64,000 nucleotides of DNA from Pseudomonas farsensis (GCF_014268805.2 NZ_JABWRF020000002.1:1246001-1310000), one strand, 5' to 3'; shown: positions 26,411 through 37,468, counted from the first letter of the stretch. Numbers and translations: made by a program. Notes: a model not told the origin generated them from the sequence alone.

Positions 26411-26459
26411 ACAAACTCTCCAGGGCGCCGCAGGCCTGGCCTGCGGCGCAAATCGGCGA

Positions 26460-27908
26460 TCAGTGCAGGGCTTCTTCGGCCTGCTGGATCGCGGCAAATT
26501 CCTCTTCCGGCGTGCCGGCTACCAAGTGGTGGCGGCTGTAGAAGGCGAAGTAGGCGATGAGCACGGCGTAGATCACCGCTGCACCGATCACCACCCGAGG
26601 GTCGACCAGGAAGCCTGCCACCACGGCGATGCACGCCAGCACCAGGGCTACGCCGGAGGTGAAGATGCCGCCTGGGGTGCGGTACGGGCGGTCCATCTTC
26701 GGCCGACGGATGCGCAGGGTGATGTGCGCGGCCATCATCAGCACATAGGACAGCGTAGCGCCGAAAACCGCCACTAGAATCAGCAGGTCACCTTGGCCGG
26801 TCAGCGACAGGGCAAAACCGATGATGCCGGGGATGATCAGCGCCAGTACCGGCGCCTTGCTCTTGTTGGTCTGTGACAGCTTGCGCGGCAGGTAGCCCGC
26901 ACGCGACAGCGCGAAGATCTGCCGGGAGTAGGCGTAGATAATCGAGAAGAAGCTGGCGATCAGGCCGGCCAAGCCAACCAGGTTGACGAAGCCGCCCATC
27001 CAGGTCGAACCGCCGTAGGCCTTGGACAGCGCCTCGACCAGCGGGTTACCCGATGCCTTGAGCGCATCGGCACCTGCACCGCCTGGGCCGACCACCAGAA
27101 TCAGCAGGGCGAAGGCCAGCAGTACCAGCATCGCGCCGATCAGGCCGCGCGGCAGGTCGCGTTTGGGGTTCTTGGTTTCTTCAGCGGCCAGCGGCACGCC
27201 TTCGACGGCGAGGAAGAACCAGATGGCATAGGGGATCGCTGCCCACACGCCGACATAGCCGAACGGCAGGAAGCTGCTTGCACCAACGGCGTCGGTCTTG
27301 GCGATGTCGAACAGATTGGCTGCATCAAAATGGGGCACCATGCCGATCAGGAACACGGCCAGGGCGATGGCGGCGACGGCGGTGATGATGAACATCAGTT
27401 TCAATGCTTCACCCACGCCAAAAATGTGGATGCCGATAAACACGATGTAGAACGCCAGGTAGATCATCCAGCCGCCGATACCGAACAGCGACTCGCAGTA
27501 CGCGCCGATGAACACGGCGATGGCGGCGGGGGCAATGGCGTATTCGATGAGGATCGCGGTGCCGGTGAGGAACCCGCCCCATGGCCCGAAGGCGCTGCGG
27601 GCAAAGCCGTAGCCGCCGCCAGCGGTGGGGATCATCGAGGACAGTTCGGCCAGCGAGAAGCACATGCACAGGTACATGGTGGCCATCAGCAGGGTGGCGA
27701 GGAACATGCCGCCCCAGCCGCCCTGGGCCAGGCCGAAGTTCCAGCCGGCATAGTCGCCGGAGATCACGTAGGCCACACCCAGGCCCACCAGCAGCACCCA
27801 GCCGGCGGCGCCTTTTTTCAGTTCACGTTGCTGGAAATAGTCCGAGCCTACTTTTTCGAAGTCGACGGACGCGTTGGCCGGCGTACCGGCGGAATGTTCG
27901 CTTGGCAT
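26460..27908 (-). CDS. eat: Ethanolamine permease (APC superfamily)
   Basis: A 482-residue amino-acid/polyamine/organocation transporter with about 12 hydrophobic segments. It starts in a hydrophilic tail and reaches GWVLLVGLGVAYVISGDYAGWNFGLAQGGWGG, characteristic of the ethanolamine-permease subfamily (only parts matter: ISGDYAGWNFGL). It is first in the transcript with eutB and eutC and stands next to the acetaldehyde-oxidising dehydrogenase, which supports the substrate. A -24/-12 promoter lies 61 bases upstream. Confidence 0.9.
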   Translation of the reverse strand: MPSEHSAGTPANASVDFEKVGSDYFQQRELKKGAAGWVLLVGLGVAYVISGDYAGWNFGLAQGGWGGMFLATLLMATMYLCMCFSLAELSSMIPTAGGGYGFARSAFGPWGGFLTGTAILIEYAIAPAAIAVFIGAYCESLFGIGGWMIYLAFYIVFIGIHIFGVGEALKLMFIITAVAAIALAVFLIGMVPHFDAANLFDIAKTDAVGASSFLPFGYVGVWAAIPYAIWFFLAVEGVPLAAEETKNPKRDLPRGLIGAMLVLLAFALLILVVGPGGAGADALKASGNPLVEALSKAYGGSTWMGGFVNLVGLAGLIASFFSIIYAYSRQIFALSRAGYLPRKLSQTNKSKAPVLALIIPGIIGFALSLTGQGDLLILVAVFGATLSYVLMMAAHITLRIRRPKMDRPYRTPGGIFTSGVALVLACIAVVAGFLVDPRVVIGAAVIYAVLIAYFAFYSRHHLVAGTPEEEFAAIQQAEEALH

Positions 27909-27968
27909 GGATTCACCTGTTCTTTTTTTTGGTGGCCGGGTGGGATTCCGGCCCTTGGTGATAGGTAC

Positions 27969-27985
27969 TGCAGGAAGCGAGCCAG
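27969..27985 (-). promoter_or_regulatory. Sigma-54 promoter for eat-eutB-eutC
   Basis: On the minus strand CTGGCTCGCTTCCTGCA: TGGCTC and CTGC with exactly ten bases between GG and GC. It is close to consensus (TGGCAC-N5-TTGC) and about 60 bases before the permease start. The divergent sigma-54 activator gene at 29881 is the natural regulator. Confidence 0.7.
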
Positions 27986-28028
27986 AGCGGTTGGTGCACG
28001 CGAACCGCTTCTGGATTGACGGGCCCTT

Positions 28029-28094
28029 CGCGGGGCAAGCCCGCTCCCACAAGAGCAGCATTCAACCGTTCTGTGGGAGCGGGCTTGCCCCGCG
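28029..28094. repeat. Inverted REP-like pair (GCGGGGCAAGCCCGCTCCCACA)
   Basis: CGCGGGGCAAGCCCGCTCCC continues to 28051 and pairs perfectly with 28072-28094. It forms a 23-bp stem just downstream of the aldehyde dehydrogenase stop and probably separates that transcript from the eat operon. Confidence 0.88.
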
Positions 28095-28105
28095 ATCAGA
28101 ACCCT

Positions 28106-29626
<1,521 letters not shown>

Positions 29627-29673
29627 GATGTGTCTCCAGTTCTTTGTGATTGTTGCGGAGTTTCAAAGCGTAG

Positions 29674-29690
29674 AGCAAAGGTCGGGCCAG
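29674..29690 (-). promoter_or_regulatory. Sigma-54 promoter for the aldehyde dehydrogenase gene
   Basis: On the minus strand CTGGCCCGACCTTTGCT: TGGCCC and the perfect TTGC with ten bases between GG and GC. The predicted start is near 29663, about 37 bases before the ATG at 29626. Confidence 0.8.
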
Positions 29691-29731
29691 CGCCTTGCAG
29701 CCTTTACGAATCAATGACTTGGGTCAGTTTT

Positions 29732-29750
29732 GCGGCGCGGGTTGCGCCGC
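29732..29750. promoter_or_regulatory. Inverted repeat in the activator/ALDH intergenic region
   Basis: GCGGCGC-GGGTT-GCGCCGC, a perfect 7-bp palindrome 42 bases upstream of the -24 box. It could be part of the activator's enhancer; other repeated elements (TGTGCC, GACAC) lie at 29754-29802. Confidence 0.35.
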
Positions 29751-29880
29751 GCTGTGCCAGGGGTGGTACGTACTGGGTGACACTTTGTGCCGTTGACGAC
29801 ACAGCCTGACCCGGTGCCATTGCAAAGCTTCCCTGCCTGGAGGATGCTGGGGCACGCTCTATCTGCGGAGAACAAAAAAA

Positions 29881-31839
29881 ATGCAGAGCAACTCGTTCAG
29901 CCGCCATGCCCAGCAAGTACTGACCGTGGCCCACGGCCAGGCCAGCGGGCCGGGCAGCGACCCTTCCATTGCCCGCTCCTGGCTGCGTTGCCTTGAGGAT
30001 TACCACCTCGACCCCGCGCGCGCCCAGGCCCCGGTTGTGCTTGAGCACGGCCGCCTGCTCGAAAGCCGCGAAAGCCTGCACCAGGTGTTGCAGATCGCCG
30101 ACCCTGAAATGAACAGCCTGCACCAGCAGCTTTCCGGGGCCGGCCATGCGGTGCTGCTGACCGATGCCCGTGGGGTGATCCTCAACTGCGTCACCGCACC
30201 CAGCGAGCGGCGCATCTTCGAGCGCGCCGGGCTGTGGCTGGGCGCAGACTGGAGCGAGGCGCGCGAGGGCACCAACGGCATCGGCACCTGCCTGGTGGAA
30301 CGTCAGGCCCTGACCATTCACCAGGACGAACACTTCCGTGGCCGTCACACCGGCCTGACCTGTTCATCGAGCCCGGTCTTCGACCCCCATGGCGAGCTGC
30401 TGGCGGTGCTCGATGTGTCCTCGGCGCGGGCCGATGTGTCGCGGCAAAGCCAGTTCCACACCATGGCGCTGGTCAACCTGTCGGCCAAGATGATCGAGAG
30501 CTGTTATTTCCTGCGCCAGTTCGAGCAGCACTGGCTGCTGCGCTTTCATCTGCAGGCCGAGTCGGTGGGGCTGTTCAGCGAAGGCTTGCTGGCGTTCGAT
30601 GGCGACGGGCGTATTCATGCGGCCAACCAGAGTGCGCTGAACCTGTTGGGTACTGTGCGCGGTGGTGTGCTGGGCCAGCCGCTGGAGCTGTTCTTTGCCT
30701 GTAGCCATGACGAGCTGTTCAGCCGCGCCACCGCCCACGGCAGCACCGCCTGGCCGCTGCGTACCCGCGACGGGCGCCAGGTGTTCGCAAGCCTGCGGGG
30801 CCGGGCGCAGGCGCCGCAGTGGTCGCTGCCACAGGCATTGCCTGCGGCTGCCTTGCCCAGTGCCGAGCCCGGCATCTGTCTGCTCGACCCAGCCCTGCAG
30901 CACCAACTCCAGCGCGCCGTACGCGTATTCGAACGTGACGTGCCGTTGTTGCTGCGCGGTGAAACCGGCTGCGGCAAAGAAGCCTTTGCCCAGGCCGTGC
31001 ACCAGGCCAGCGCGCGCCGGCTCAAGCCATTCGTGGCCATCAACTGTGCCTCCATTCCCGAAAGCCTGATCGAGAGCGAGCTGTTCGGTTACCGCGGCGG
31101 CAGCTTCACCGGTGCACGCAAGGAAGGCATGCGCGGCAAGCTGTTGCAGGCCGACGGCGGCACCTTGCTGCTGGATGAAATCGGCGACATGCCGCTGGCG
31201 CTGCAAACCCGGTTGCTGCGGGTGCTCGAAGAGCGCCAGGTGGTGCCGATTGGCGGCGAACCGCAGCCTGTTGATGTGCGCATCATCAGCGCCACGCACC
31301 GCGATTTGCTGGAGCGGGTCGCACAGGGCAGTTTCCGCGAAGACCTGTATTACCGCCTCAATGGGCTGGAAGTGCCGTTGCCGGCTGTGCGCGAGCGCAG
31401 CGACAAGGCGCAACTGCTGGAGTTTCTGTTGCAACAAGAGGCGCAAGGCCAACCCATCGCCCTCGAACCTGCGGCGCGCCAGGCGTTGCTGAGCTTTGCC
31501 TGGCCGGGCAACGTGCGGCAGATGCGCAACGTACTACGGACCGTGGCAGCGCTGTGTGACGACGGTCGGGTCGAGTACCACGACCTGCCCCAGGTCGTGC
31601 GCAGCGTGGGCGCGGGCTTGCCCGGCGATGACGCCCGCTCGGCCACCCTTGAACCCCCTGCCGGTGCCATCGCCGGGCAAGCCCGCTGCGACAGCCTTGA
31701 GCACGCCGAGCGCGCTGCGTTGCTCGGCATTCTCGAGGCAAAACGCTGGCATTTGACCCAGGTCGCCGAGCACCTGGGCATCAGCCGCAACACCCTGTAT
31801 CGGAAACTGCGCAAACACGGCATCGCCAGGGCCGGCTAA
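29881..31839 (+). CDS. eatR: Sigma-54-dependent activator of ethanolamine catabolism (AcoR/EatR-like)
   Basis: A 652-residue enhancer-binding protein. An N-terminal GAF-like region (about 75-210, including GTNGIGTCL and FRGRHTGLTCSSSPVFDPHG in parts) is typical of AcoR relatives. A PAS-like segment follows (about 225-300), then the AAA+ domain with Walker A RGETGCGKE (359-367) and the sigma-54 loop GSFTGA (407-412; Ser replaces the usual Ala). The C-terminal Fis-type helix-turn-helix reads LTQVAEHLGISRNTLYRKLR. Divergent orientation and the two -24/-12 promoters next door make it the regulator of exaC and eat-eutBC. The name EatR is by analogy. Confidence 0.88.
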   Translation: MQSNSFSRHAQQVLTVAHGQASGPGSDPSIARSWLRCLEDYHLDPARAQAPVVLEHGRLLESRESLHQVLQIADPEMNSLHQQLSGAGHAVLLTDARGVILNCVTAPSERRIFERAGLWLGADWSEAREGTNGIGTCLVERQALTIHQDEHFRGRHTGLTCSSSPVFDPHGELLAVLDVSSARADVSRQSQFHTMALVNLSAKMIESCYFLRQFEQHWLLRFHLQAESVGLFSEGLLAFDGDGRIHAANQSALNLLGTVRGGVLGQPLELFFACSHDELFSRATAHGSTAWPLRTRDGRQVFASLRGRAQAPQWSLPQALPAAALPSAEPGICLLDPALQHQLQRAVRVFERDVPLLLRGETGCGKEAFAQAVHQASARRLKPFVAINCASIPESLIESELFGYRGGSFTGARKEGMRGKLLQADGGTLLLDEIGDMPLALQTRLLRVLEERQVVPIGGEPQPVDVRIISATHRDLLERVAQGSFREDLYYRLNGLEVPLPAVRERSDKAQLLEFLLQQEAQGQPIALEPAARQALLSFAWPGNVRQMRNVLRTVAALCDDGRVEYHDLPQVVRSVGAGLPGDDARSATLEPPAGAIAGQARCDSLEHAERAALLGILEAKRWHLTQVAEHLGISRNTLYRKLRKHGIARAG

Positions 31840-31905
31840 GCGAAACAGCGGGTGCGATTTCCCTCGCCCTGGGCTACCCTGCCTCGATGTTTTGCGAGGT
31901 CGATC

Positions 31906-33255
31906 ATGCACATTCACATTCTCGGTATTTGCGGCACTTTCATGGGCTCGCTGGCGGTGCTGGCCAAGGACCTTGGCCACCGCGTCAGCGGCTGCGACGC
32001 CAACGTCTATCCCCCCATGAGCACCCAGCTCGAAGCCCAGGGCATCGAGCTGATCCAAGGTTACGACCCCGCCCAGCTGGACCCTGCGCCAGACCTGGTG
32101 GTGATCGGCAACGCCATGTCGCGCGGCAACCCCGCCGTTGAGTACGTACTGAACAAGGGCCTGCCTTATGTGTCCGGCCCGCAGTGGCTGGCCGACCATG
32201 TGTTGCAGGGCCGCTGGGTGCTGGCCGTGGCCGGTACCCACGGCAAGACCACCACCAGCAGCATGCTGGCCTGGGTGCTGGAGCACGCCGGCATGAGCCC
32301 GGGCTTCCTGATCGGCGGTGTGCCGCAGAACTTCTCGGTGTCGGCGCGCCTGGGTGGTACGCCGTTCTTCGTGGTCGAGGCCGACGAATACGACAGCGCC
32401 TTCTTCGACAAGCGTTCGAAGTTCGTGCACTACCACCCGCGCACGGCGATCCTCAACAACCTTGAGTTCGACCATGCAGATATCTTCCCGGACCTTGCCG
32501 CTATCGAGCGTCAGTTCCACCACCTGGTGCGGACCATCCCGAGCGAAGGCCTGGTCATTCACCCCACCACCGAGCCTGCGCTAGAGCGGGTGATTGGCAT
32601 GGGGTGCTGGACCCCGGTGCAAACCACCGGCGCCGGCGGCCAGTGGCAGGCGCGCCTGCTCAGCCCCGACGGCTCGCGCTTCGAAGTGTTGTTCGAGGGT
32701 GAGGCCCAAGGCGTGGTGGACTGGGGCATGACCGGCCAGCACAACGTGGCCAACGCCCTCGCCACGCTGGCGGCGGCGCGCCATGTTGGCGTGGTACCCG
32801 CCATGGCCATCGAAGGCCTGAGCGCGTTCAAGAGCGTCAAACGGCGTATGGAAAAGGTCGCCGAAGTGCAGGGCGTGACCATCTACGATGACTTCGCCCA
32901 CCACCCGACTGCCATCGCCACCACCCTCGACGGCCTGCGCAAGCGCGTCGGCGAGGCGCCGGTGATTGCCGTGATCGAACCGCGCTCCAACTCCATGAAG
33001 CTGGGCGCGCACCGCGACGGCTTGCCGGAAAGCGTCAACGATGCCGACCAGGTGATCTGGTACGCGCCGCCCAACCTGGGTTGGGACCTGGCGGGTACTG
33101 CCGCCGAATGCACCGTGCCGAGCGTGGTTGCCGACAGCCTCGAGGCGATTATCGAGCGCATCAAGGGCCAGGCCCGCCCTGGCACCCATGTGGTGATCAT
33201 GAGCAACGGCGGCTTTGGCGGCCTGCACGGCAAGCTCGCCGAGGCGCTCAAGTGA
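31906..33255 (+). CDS. mpl: UDP-MurNAc:L-Ala-gamma-D-Glu-meso-DAP ligase (murein recycling)
   Basis: Mpl joins recycled murein tripeptide to UDP-N-acetylmuramate. The 449-residue Mur-ligase protein starts [14 protein letters not shown], has the ATP loop [38 protein letters not shown] and the C-terminal [10 protein letters not shown] and EPRSNSMK. Start ATG 31906 is chosen because the 18 codons upstream in the open frame are not family-like. The stop overlaps ubiX (GTGA). Confidence 0.96.
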   Translation: MHIHILGICGTFMGSLAVLAKDLGHRVSGCDANVYPPMSTQLEAQGIELIQGYDPAQLDPAPDLVVIGNAMSRGNPAVEYVLNKGLPYVSGPQWLADHVLQGRWVLAVAGTHGKTTTSSMLAWVLEHAGMSPGFLIGGVPQNFSVSARLGGTPFFVVEADEYDSAFFDKRSKFVHYHPRTAILNNLEFDHADIFPDLAAIERQFHHLVRTIPSEGLVIHPTTEPALERVIGMGCWTPVQTTGAGGQWQARLLSPDGSRFEVLFEGEAQGVVDWGMTGQHNVANALATLAAARHVGVVPAMAIEGLSAFKSVKRRMEKVAEVQGVTIYDDFAHHPTAIATTLDGLRKRVGEAPVIAVIEPRSNSMKLGAHRDGLPESVNDADQVIWYAPPNLGWDLAGTAAECTVPSVVADSLEAIIERIKGQARPGTHVVIMSNGGFGGLHGKLAEALK

Positions 33256-33881
33256 GCGGCCCGGAACGCATCACCCTGGCCATGACCGGCGCCTCCGGCG
33301 CGCAATATGGCCTGCGCCTGCTCGACTGCCTGGTGCGCGAAGACCGCGAGGTGCACTTTCTCATCTCCAAGGCCGCGCAACTGGTGATGTCCACCGAGAC
33401 TGACGTGGTGCTGCCGGCCAAGCCGCAGGGCATGCAGGCTTTTCTGACCGAATACACCGGCGCTGCCGCTGGGCAGATCCGCGTGTACGGTAAAGAGGAC
33501 TGGATGTCGCCGGTAGCGTCGGGGTCTGGCGCGCCGGCGGCGATGGTCGTAGTGCCGTGCTCCACAGGCACGCTGTCGGCGATTGCCACCGGGGCCTGCA
33601 ACAACCTGATCGAGCGCGCTGCCGACGTCACCTTGAAAGAGCGTCGGCAGTTGATTCTGGTGCCGCGCGAGGCGCCGTTCTCGACCATTCACCTTGAGAA
33701 CATGCTCAAGCTGTCGCAGATGGGCGCGGTGATTCTGCCGGCAGCGCCGGGGTTCTATCACCAGCCGCAGACCATCGACGACCTGGTCGATTTTGTCGTG
33801 GCGCGGGTGCTCAACCTGCTGGACATCCCCCAGGACATGCTGCCGCGTTGGGGCGAGCATCACTACGGGGCTGAGGAGTGA
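33252..33881 (+). CDS. ubiX: Flavin prenyltransferase UbiX
   Basis: UbiX adds dimethylallyl to FMN, producing the prenyl-FMN cofactor that UbiD uses in ubiquinone synthesis. The 209-residue protein has [17 protein letters not shown] (flavin loop), [13 protein letters not shown], the [21 protein letters not shown] region (in part) and [12 protein letters not shown]. It starts at GTG 33252, overlapping the mpl stop, and its own stop overlaps the next gene. Confidence 0.96.
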   Translation: MSGPERITLAMTGASGAQYGLRLLDCLVREDREVHFLISKAAQLVMSTETDVVLPAKPQGMQAFLTEYTGAAAGQIRVYGKEDWMSPVASGSGAPAAMVVVPCSTGTLSAIATGACNNLIERAADVTLKERRQLILVPREAPFSTIHLENMLKLSQMGAVILPAAPGFYHQPQTIDDLVDFVVARVLNLLDIPQDMLPRWGEHHYGAEE

Positions 33882-34165
33882 AAAAGCCGCTGCTGGCGCT
33901 GCTGATGCTGGTCGCGCTGGGCGGTTGCGCCACGGTGCGCACGCTTGATGCCAACAAGCCGGGGGCGCCTGTGGTGTACGCCGGCACCCGGTTGGACCTG
34001 TATGCGATGAACGGCGGCTGCTGCCCGCTGGACCGCTTCGGGGCGCAGGCCCCGGCGTGGCCTGGGCTGGACCTGCCGGGCAGTGCGCTGCTCGATACCC
34101 TGCTGCTGCCGCTGTCGCTGCTGACCGCGGCGGGGGTGGGGTTCAACGCAACCGGCGGGCTATAA
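33878..34165 (+). CDS. Small YceK/YidQ-like lipoprotein
   Basis: A 95-residue predicted lipoprotein with signal [13 protein letters not shown] (lipobox cysteine near residue 17). The short mature part resembles YceK-type proteins: [10 protein letters not shown], then [19 protein letters not shown]. Start GTG 33878 overlaps the ubiX stop and is preceded by GAGGAG. Its function is unknown; it appears co-translated with mpl and ubiX. Confidence 0.8.
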   Translation: MKKPLLALLMLVALGGCATVRTLDANKPGAPVVYAGTRLDLYAMNGGCCPLDRFGAQAPAWPGLDLPGSALLDTLLLPLSLLTAAGVGFNATGGL

Positions 34166-34198
34166 CCGTATCGCATTGGCTCGGTAGTCCGGGTGAAC

Positions 34199-34366
34199 CT
34201 GTTCTGGCCTCATCGCAGGCTGGCGCCAGCTCCCACAGTGATCTGAGCCAGATATCAATATCGCGACACAAGGCCGCTCCTACACTGACCGCGTAAAACG
34301 GCACCGATATAGCGACAAGCCACATTCTGTGGGAGCTGGCGATAGCCTGCGATGAGGCCCGAACAG
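34199..34366. repeat. Nested repeats: CTGTGGGAGCTGGC pair enclosing half a TGTAGGAGCGG REP
   Basis: Left arm (34199-34238, CTGTTCTGGCCTCATCGCAG...CTCCCACAG) and right arm (34327-34366) are inverted copies of the second repeat family. Between them at 34263-34284 is a single right half of the first family (GCGACACAAGGCCGCTCC...). One family appears inserted in, or flanked by, the other. Lies between convergent genes. Confidence 0.8.
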
Positions 34367-34372
34367 TAAGAC

Positions 34373-35017
34373 CTAGTTCTTGCCCAGCCTGCGCAATTCA
34401 TCCGACTCGATCACCCGCACGCCGTCTTCCTCCTCCAGCGCCAAACGCCACAGCGCCCGGGCCAGGGTGCAGGCTTCGATGCCGCGATATTTGCCCGGAA
34501 TCAACTTGGAAAACGGCGCCGCCAGGGTTTCGCCAAGGCGCGGCTCTAGCCGTTCGCCCAGCAACAGCGACGGCCGCACGATGGTCAGTTGTGGCCAGTC
34601 CTGCTGCCTGAGCGCCTGCTCCATCTCGCCTTTGACCCGGTTATAGAACACCGACGATTTCGGGTCCGCCCCCAGCGCACTGACCACCAGCAGGTGCCGC
34701 GCGCCCATTTCCCTGGCGCGCTTGCTGAAGGCCACCACCATGTCCAGGTCGACTGCGCGAAACGCCGTCTCGGAACCTGCCTGTTTGAGCGTGGTACCCA
34801 GGCAGCAGAAAGCGATATCGACCCTGCCACCGAGCTGCGGCAGAAATACCGCAGGGTCGCCCACTGGGTTTTCCAGGTGCGGATGTTCGGCCAGCGGGCG
34901 GCGGGTCGGCGCCAGCACGCGGCTGATGGTGGGCTCGTTGAGCAGGCGGTCGAGCAGGTGTTCACCTGTCAGACCCGTGGCACCGGCAAGCAGGACATGC
35001 TGAGGCGTCAAGTACAT
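34373..35017 (-). CDS. NAD(P)-binding Rossmann-fold protein (atypical SDR)
   Basis: A 214-residue protein with the dinucleotide loop [13 protein letters not shown] near residue 10, [37 protein letters not shown] (in part; Y-N-R-V-K is the usual active-site or binding stretch) and [11 protein letters not shown]. It matches the small NAD(P)H-binding family related to TIP30/HTATIP2 and quinone-reductase-like proteins. The substrate is unknown. It is followed on the same strand by nothing closer than the REP cluster. Confidence 0.85.
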   Translation of the reverse strand: MYLTPQHVLLAGATGLTGEHLLDRLLNEPTISRVLAPTRRPLAEHPHLENPVGDPAVFLPQLGGRVDIAFCCLGTTLKQAGSETAFRAVDLDMVVAFSKRAREMGARHLLVVSALGADPKSSVFYNRVKGEMEQALRQQDWPQLTIVRPSLLLGERLEPRLGETLAAPFSKLIPGKYRGIEACTLARALWRLALEEEDGVRVIESDELRRLGKN

Positions 35018-35044
35018 GATGTCTCTCCCTTGTTACAACACAGC

Positions 35045-36778
35045 TTAGTGGGCGCGAGGTGTTTTTGCCTGCGCCCCGGCTGCAGGCTGGGCTTCATTGC
35101 GCAACGCGGTTTCGGCCTGTTGCTTGCGTAACCGCTGCCAGTGGGCAAGCACCGCTGGCGGTGCCCAGAGCTGCGGCTCGGATGCTTCAAACCCTTCCCG
35201 TCGTTCCCTTTCGGCAACGCTTTGCCGCGCCAGTTCAAACGCCTGTTTCAGGTCGTCGGTCTGGTTCAGTGCCTGGGCGAACAAGGCATCGCCGAAATAG
35301 GTGAAGTCGGCCTCTTCCGAGCAGCCGAACGACACCCGGTCGGGGCGCGCGGCGGTCATGATCAGGGTCCGGTCATCCTTGAGCGGGGCGATATAGCCCC
35401 CGGAATAACAGGCTGAAATGACAATCACCTTGTCGCGGTTCTTCAGCGGCGCCAGGGCGCTGGCCAGCTCGCGGGCGGACAGGTCGGCCAGTTGCAGGCG
35501 CGGCTGGTCGAGTACCAGTTGGTGGTCCTGGCTGCCGTGGCTGGTCAGGTAGATGAATACAAGGTCCTCGGAACCTGTGCGTTCGGCGAGCACCCGCGCG
35601 GCACGGCCAAGGCTCTCGCGGGTGGCCATGGGGCGGTCGGCCATATGGTCGCGGTGGTTGACCAGCGTTACCTGGCCATAGGCGCCAAAACGCACCTTGA
35701 GCATGTTGCTGACGTAATCGGCCTCGCGCATGAACACGCTCTGCTGGCCGTCCCCGGCCACCACCAGGCTGTAAAGCTGCACCGGCGGCACCGATGCCGG
35801 CACCTTGGCCAGCGCCTCGTCGAGCAGCTTGCCTTGCTTGAGCAGGGCAAGGTCCAGCGGGTCGGGCAGGGCCTTGCCTTGCTCGTCGCGGATGCGCACG
35901 CCGTTGGCCCAGTAACCGGCTTCAACTTGCCCGTCGGGCTGGGTCAGGCGCCCTTGGCCTTGATAGACATCATCACGCAAGCCGCCGCTGTAGTGGCTGC
36001 CATCGGCCAGTTGCAGGGTGCCCATGCCGTTGAAGCGCCAATCGCGAAAGCCGCCTTTGTACTGGCTGCCGTCGCTGCCCAGCAGTTCGCCTTCGCCCAC
36101 CAGCGAGCCGTCCTTGAAATGGCCGATCCATACGTCACCGTCGGCGCTTTCGTATCGGCCACGGCCTTCCAGGCGGTTGTCCTTGAAATCACCGATGTAC
36201 TGCTCGCCGTCGGCGCTGTCGTAAGTGCCGGCGCCTTGCAGTTGGCCATCGACGAAGGTGCCGCCATAGCGGTTGCCGGCGGCATCGCTGCGCACCCCGG
36301 CGCCGTTTGGCTTGCCGTTGGCGAACAGGCCTTGGTAGCGGCTGCCATCGGCAAGCTCAAGCTGGCCTGCGCCGTGGTACTGGTCGTCCTTGAACTGGCC
36401 GCTGTAGGTCTGGTCGTTCTGCTTGAGGGTGCCTTCGCCATCGCGGCGGCCATGCTTGAAAGTGCCGGCATAGCGGCTGCCCGGTGTGGTCAGCTCGCCC
36501 AGCCCTTCGAACAGCCCTTGGCTGAACTGGCCGCGATAGACTTCGCCGTTGCTGCCGTGCCATTCGCCCTGGCCGTGCCACTGGCCGTCCTTGAAAGCGC
36601 CGGCGTACCAACTGCCGTTGGGGTAGTCGATACGCCCCTCTCCCTGCAGCAGGCCATCGACCACCTGGCCTCGATAGCGCCCGCCGTCGGGCAGGCGGGC
36701 GTCGGGTGGCGATAGCGGTTCACCGTCGCCACAGGCAGTGAGCAGCAGGGCAAAGGTCAGGGGGAGCAAAGGGCGCAT
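35045..36778 (-). CDS. MORN-repeat lipoprotein with C13/caspase-like peptidase domain
   Basis: A 577-residue predicted lipoprotein (signal LTFALLLTAC, lipobox cysteine 16). Residues about 34-295 form at least eleven MORN repeats with an exact 23-residue period (tyrosine or tryptophan of YxG at 34, 58, 81, 103, 125, 148, 171, 194, 217, 240 and 263). Residues about 330-540 are a clan-CD cysteine peptidase of the C13 type, with catalytic pair H414 (LTSHGS) and C457 (ISACYSGG). So a probably active caspase-fold protease is tethered at the envelope behind a long beta-repeat rod. The target is unknown. Confidence 0.88.
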   Translation of the reverse strand: MRPLLPLTFALLLTACGDGEPLSPPDARLPDGGRYRGQVVDGLLQGEGRIDYPNGSWYAGAFKDGQWHGQGEWHGSNGEVYRGQFSQGLFEGLGELTTPGSRYAGTFKHGRRDGEGTLKQNDQTYSGQFKDDQYHGAGQLELADGSRYQGLFANGKPNGAGVRSDAAGNRYGGTFVDGQLQGAGTYDSADGEQYIGDFKDNRLEGRGRYESADGDVWIGHFKDGSLVGEGELLGSDGSQYKGGFRDWRFNGMGTLQLADGSHYSGGLRDDVYQGQGRLTQPDGQVEAGYWANGVRIRDEQGKALPDPLDLALLKQGKLLDEALAKVPASVPPVQLYSLVVAGDGQQSVFMREADYVSNMLKVRFGAYGQVTLVNHRDHMADRPMATRESLGRAARVLAERTGSEDLVFIYLTSHGSQDHQLVLDQPRLQLADLSARELASALAPLKNRDKVIVISACYSGGYIAPLKDDRTLIMTAARPDRVSFGCSEEADFTYFGDALFAQALNQTDDLKQAFELARQSVAERERREGFEASEPQLWAPPAVLAHWQRLRKQQAETALRNEAQPAAGAQAKTPRAH

Positions 36779-36817
36779 GGCGTTTTCCGGGTGGAACGAT
36801 GCGCCGAGTATGCCGCA

Positions 36818-36858
36818 CCGGCCTCATTGCAGGCTATTGCCAGCCTGCGATGAGCCGG
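36818..36858. repeat. REP-like palindrome (second family, short form)
   Basis: CCGGCCTCATTGCAGGCT pairs with the stretch AGCCTGCGATGAGCCGG across a short loop. It fills most of the 86-base gap between the MaoC-like gene and the MORN/peptidase gene. Confidence 0.75.
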
Positions 36859-36864
36859 TTGCCG

Positions 36865-37320
36865 TCAAACGAAGCAGAGCGACAGCGGTTCGGCGATGTA
36901 GGCCGGTTTCTCTTCGCCTTGGATTTCCAGCGTGGCAGTAGCCTTGAGCAGCCACTGGCCGGGCTTTTTCTCGGTGACCTCTTTGAGTTCCACCTTCAGC
37001 CGCACCTGGCTGTCGACCTTGACCGGCTGGATGAAGCGCACGCTGTCCAGCCCGTAGTTGACCACCATCTTCAAGCCTTCAGGCAGCACGAGGATGTCTT
37101 CCATCAGCTTGGGGATCAGCGACAACGTCAGAAAACCATGGGCGATGGTGCTGCCGAACGGGGTTTTGGCGGCCTTGGCCGGGTCGACGTGGATGAACTG
37201 GAAATCACCGGTGGCCTCGGCGAACAGGTTGATGCGCTGCTGGTCGATCTTCAGCCACTCGGAATGGCCCAACTCCTTGCCCACATATTGCGAAAGCTCT
37301 GTAACCGGTACATAAGGCAT
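36865..37320 (-). CDS. MaoC-like (R)-specific enoyl-CoA hydratase
   Basis: A 151-residue hot-dog-fold hydratase. It has the MaoC signature, catalytic Asp and His in EATGDFQFIHVDPAKA, followed by FGSTIAHGFLTLSL. Such enzymes hydrate enoyl-CoA to (R)-3-hydroxyacyl-CoA, which can feed polyhydroxyalkanoate or fatty-acid oxidation. Start ATG 37320 (MPYVPVTEL) is the family start; 22 upstream codons in the open frame are excluded. It is monocistronic as far as can be seen. Confidence 0.9.
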   Translation of the reverse strand: MPYVPVTELSQYVGKELGHSEWLKIDQQRINLFAEATGDFQFIHVDPAKAAKTPFGSTIAHGFLTLSLIPKLMEDILVLPEGLKMVVNYGLDSVRFIQPVKVDSQVRLKVELKEVTEKKPGQWLLKATATLEIQGEEKPAYIAEPLSLCFV

Positions 37321-37468
37321 CGCGACTCTCCAGGTTGTCATTTGGCACGAGGGTGCAAGATCAGCACGCCGAACCGTTTCAGTCAAGTTGAGGGTTTTTC
37401 GGCGAATATCGCCTTATAGCCACTTGCTTAGCGTGCTTATAATGGCCACCTGCTTTGGGGAGGTCCGT

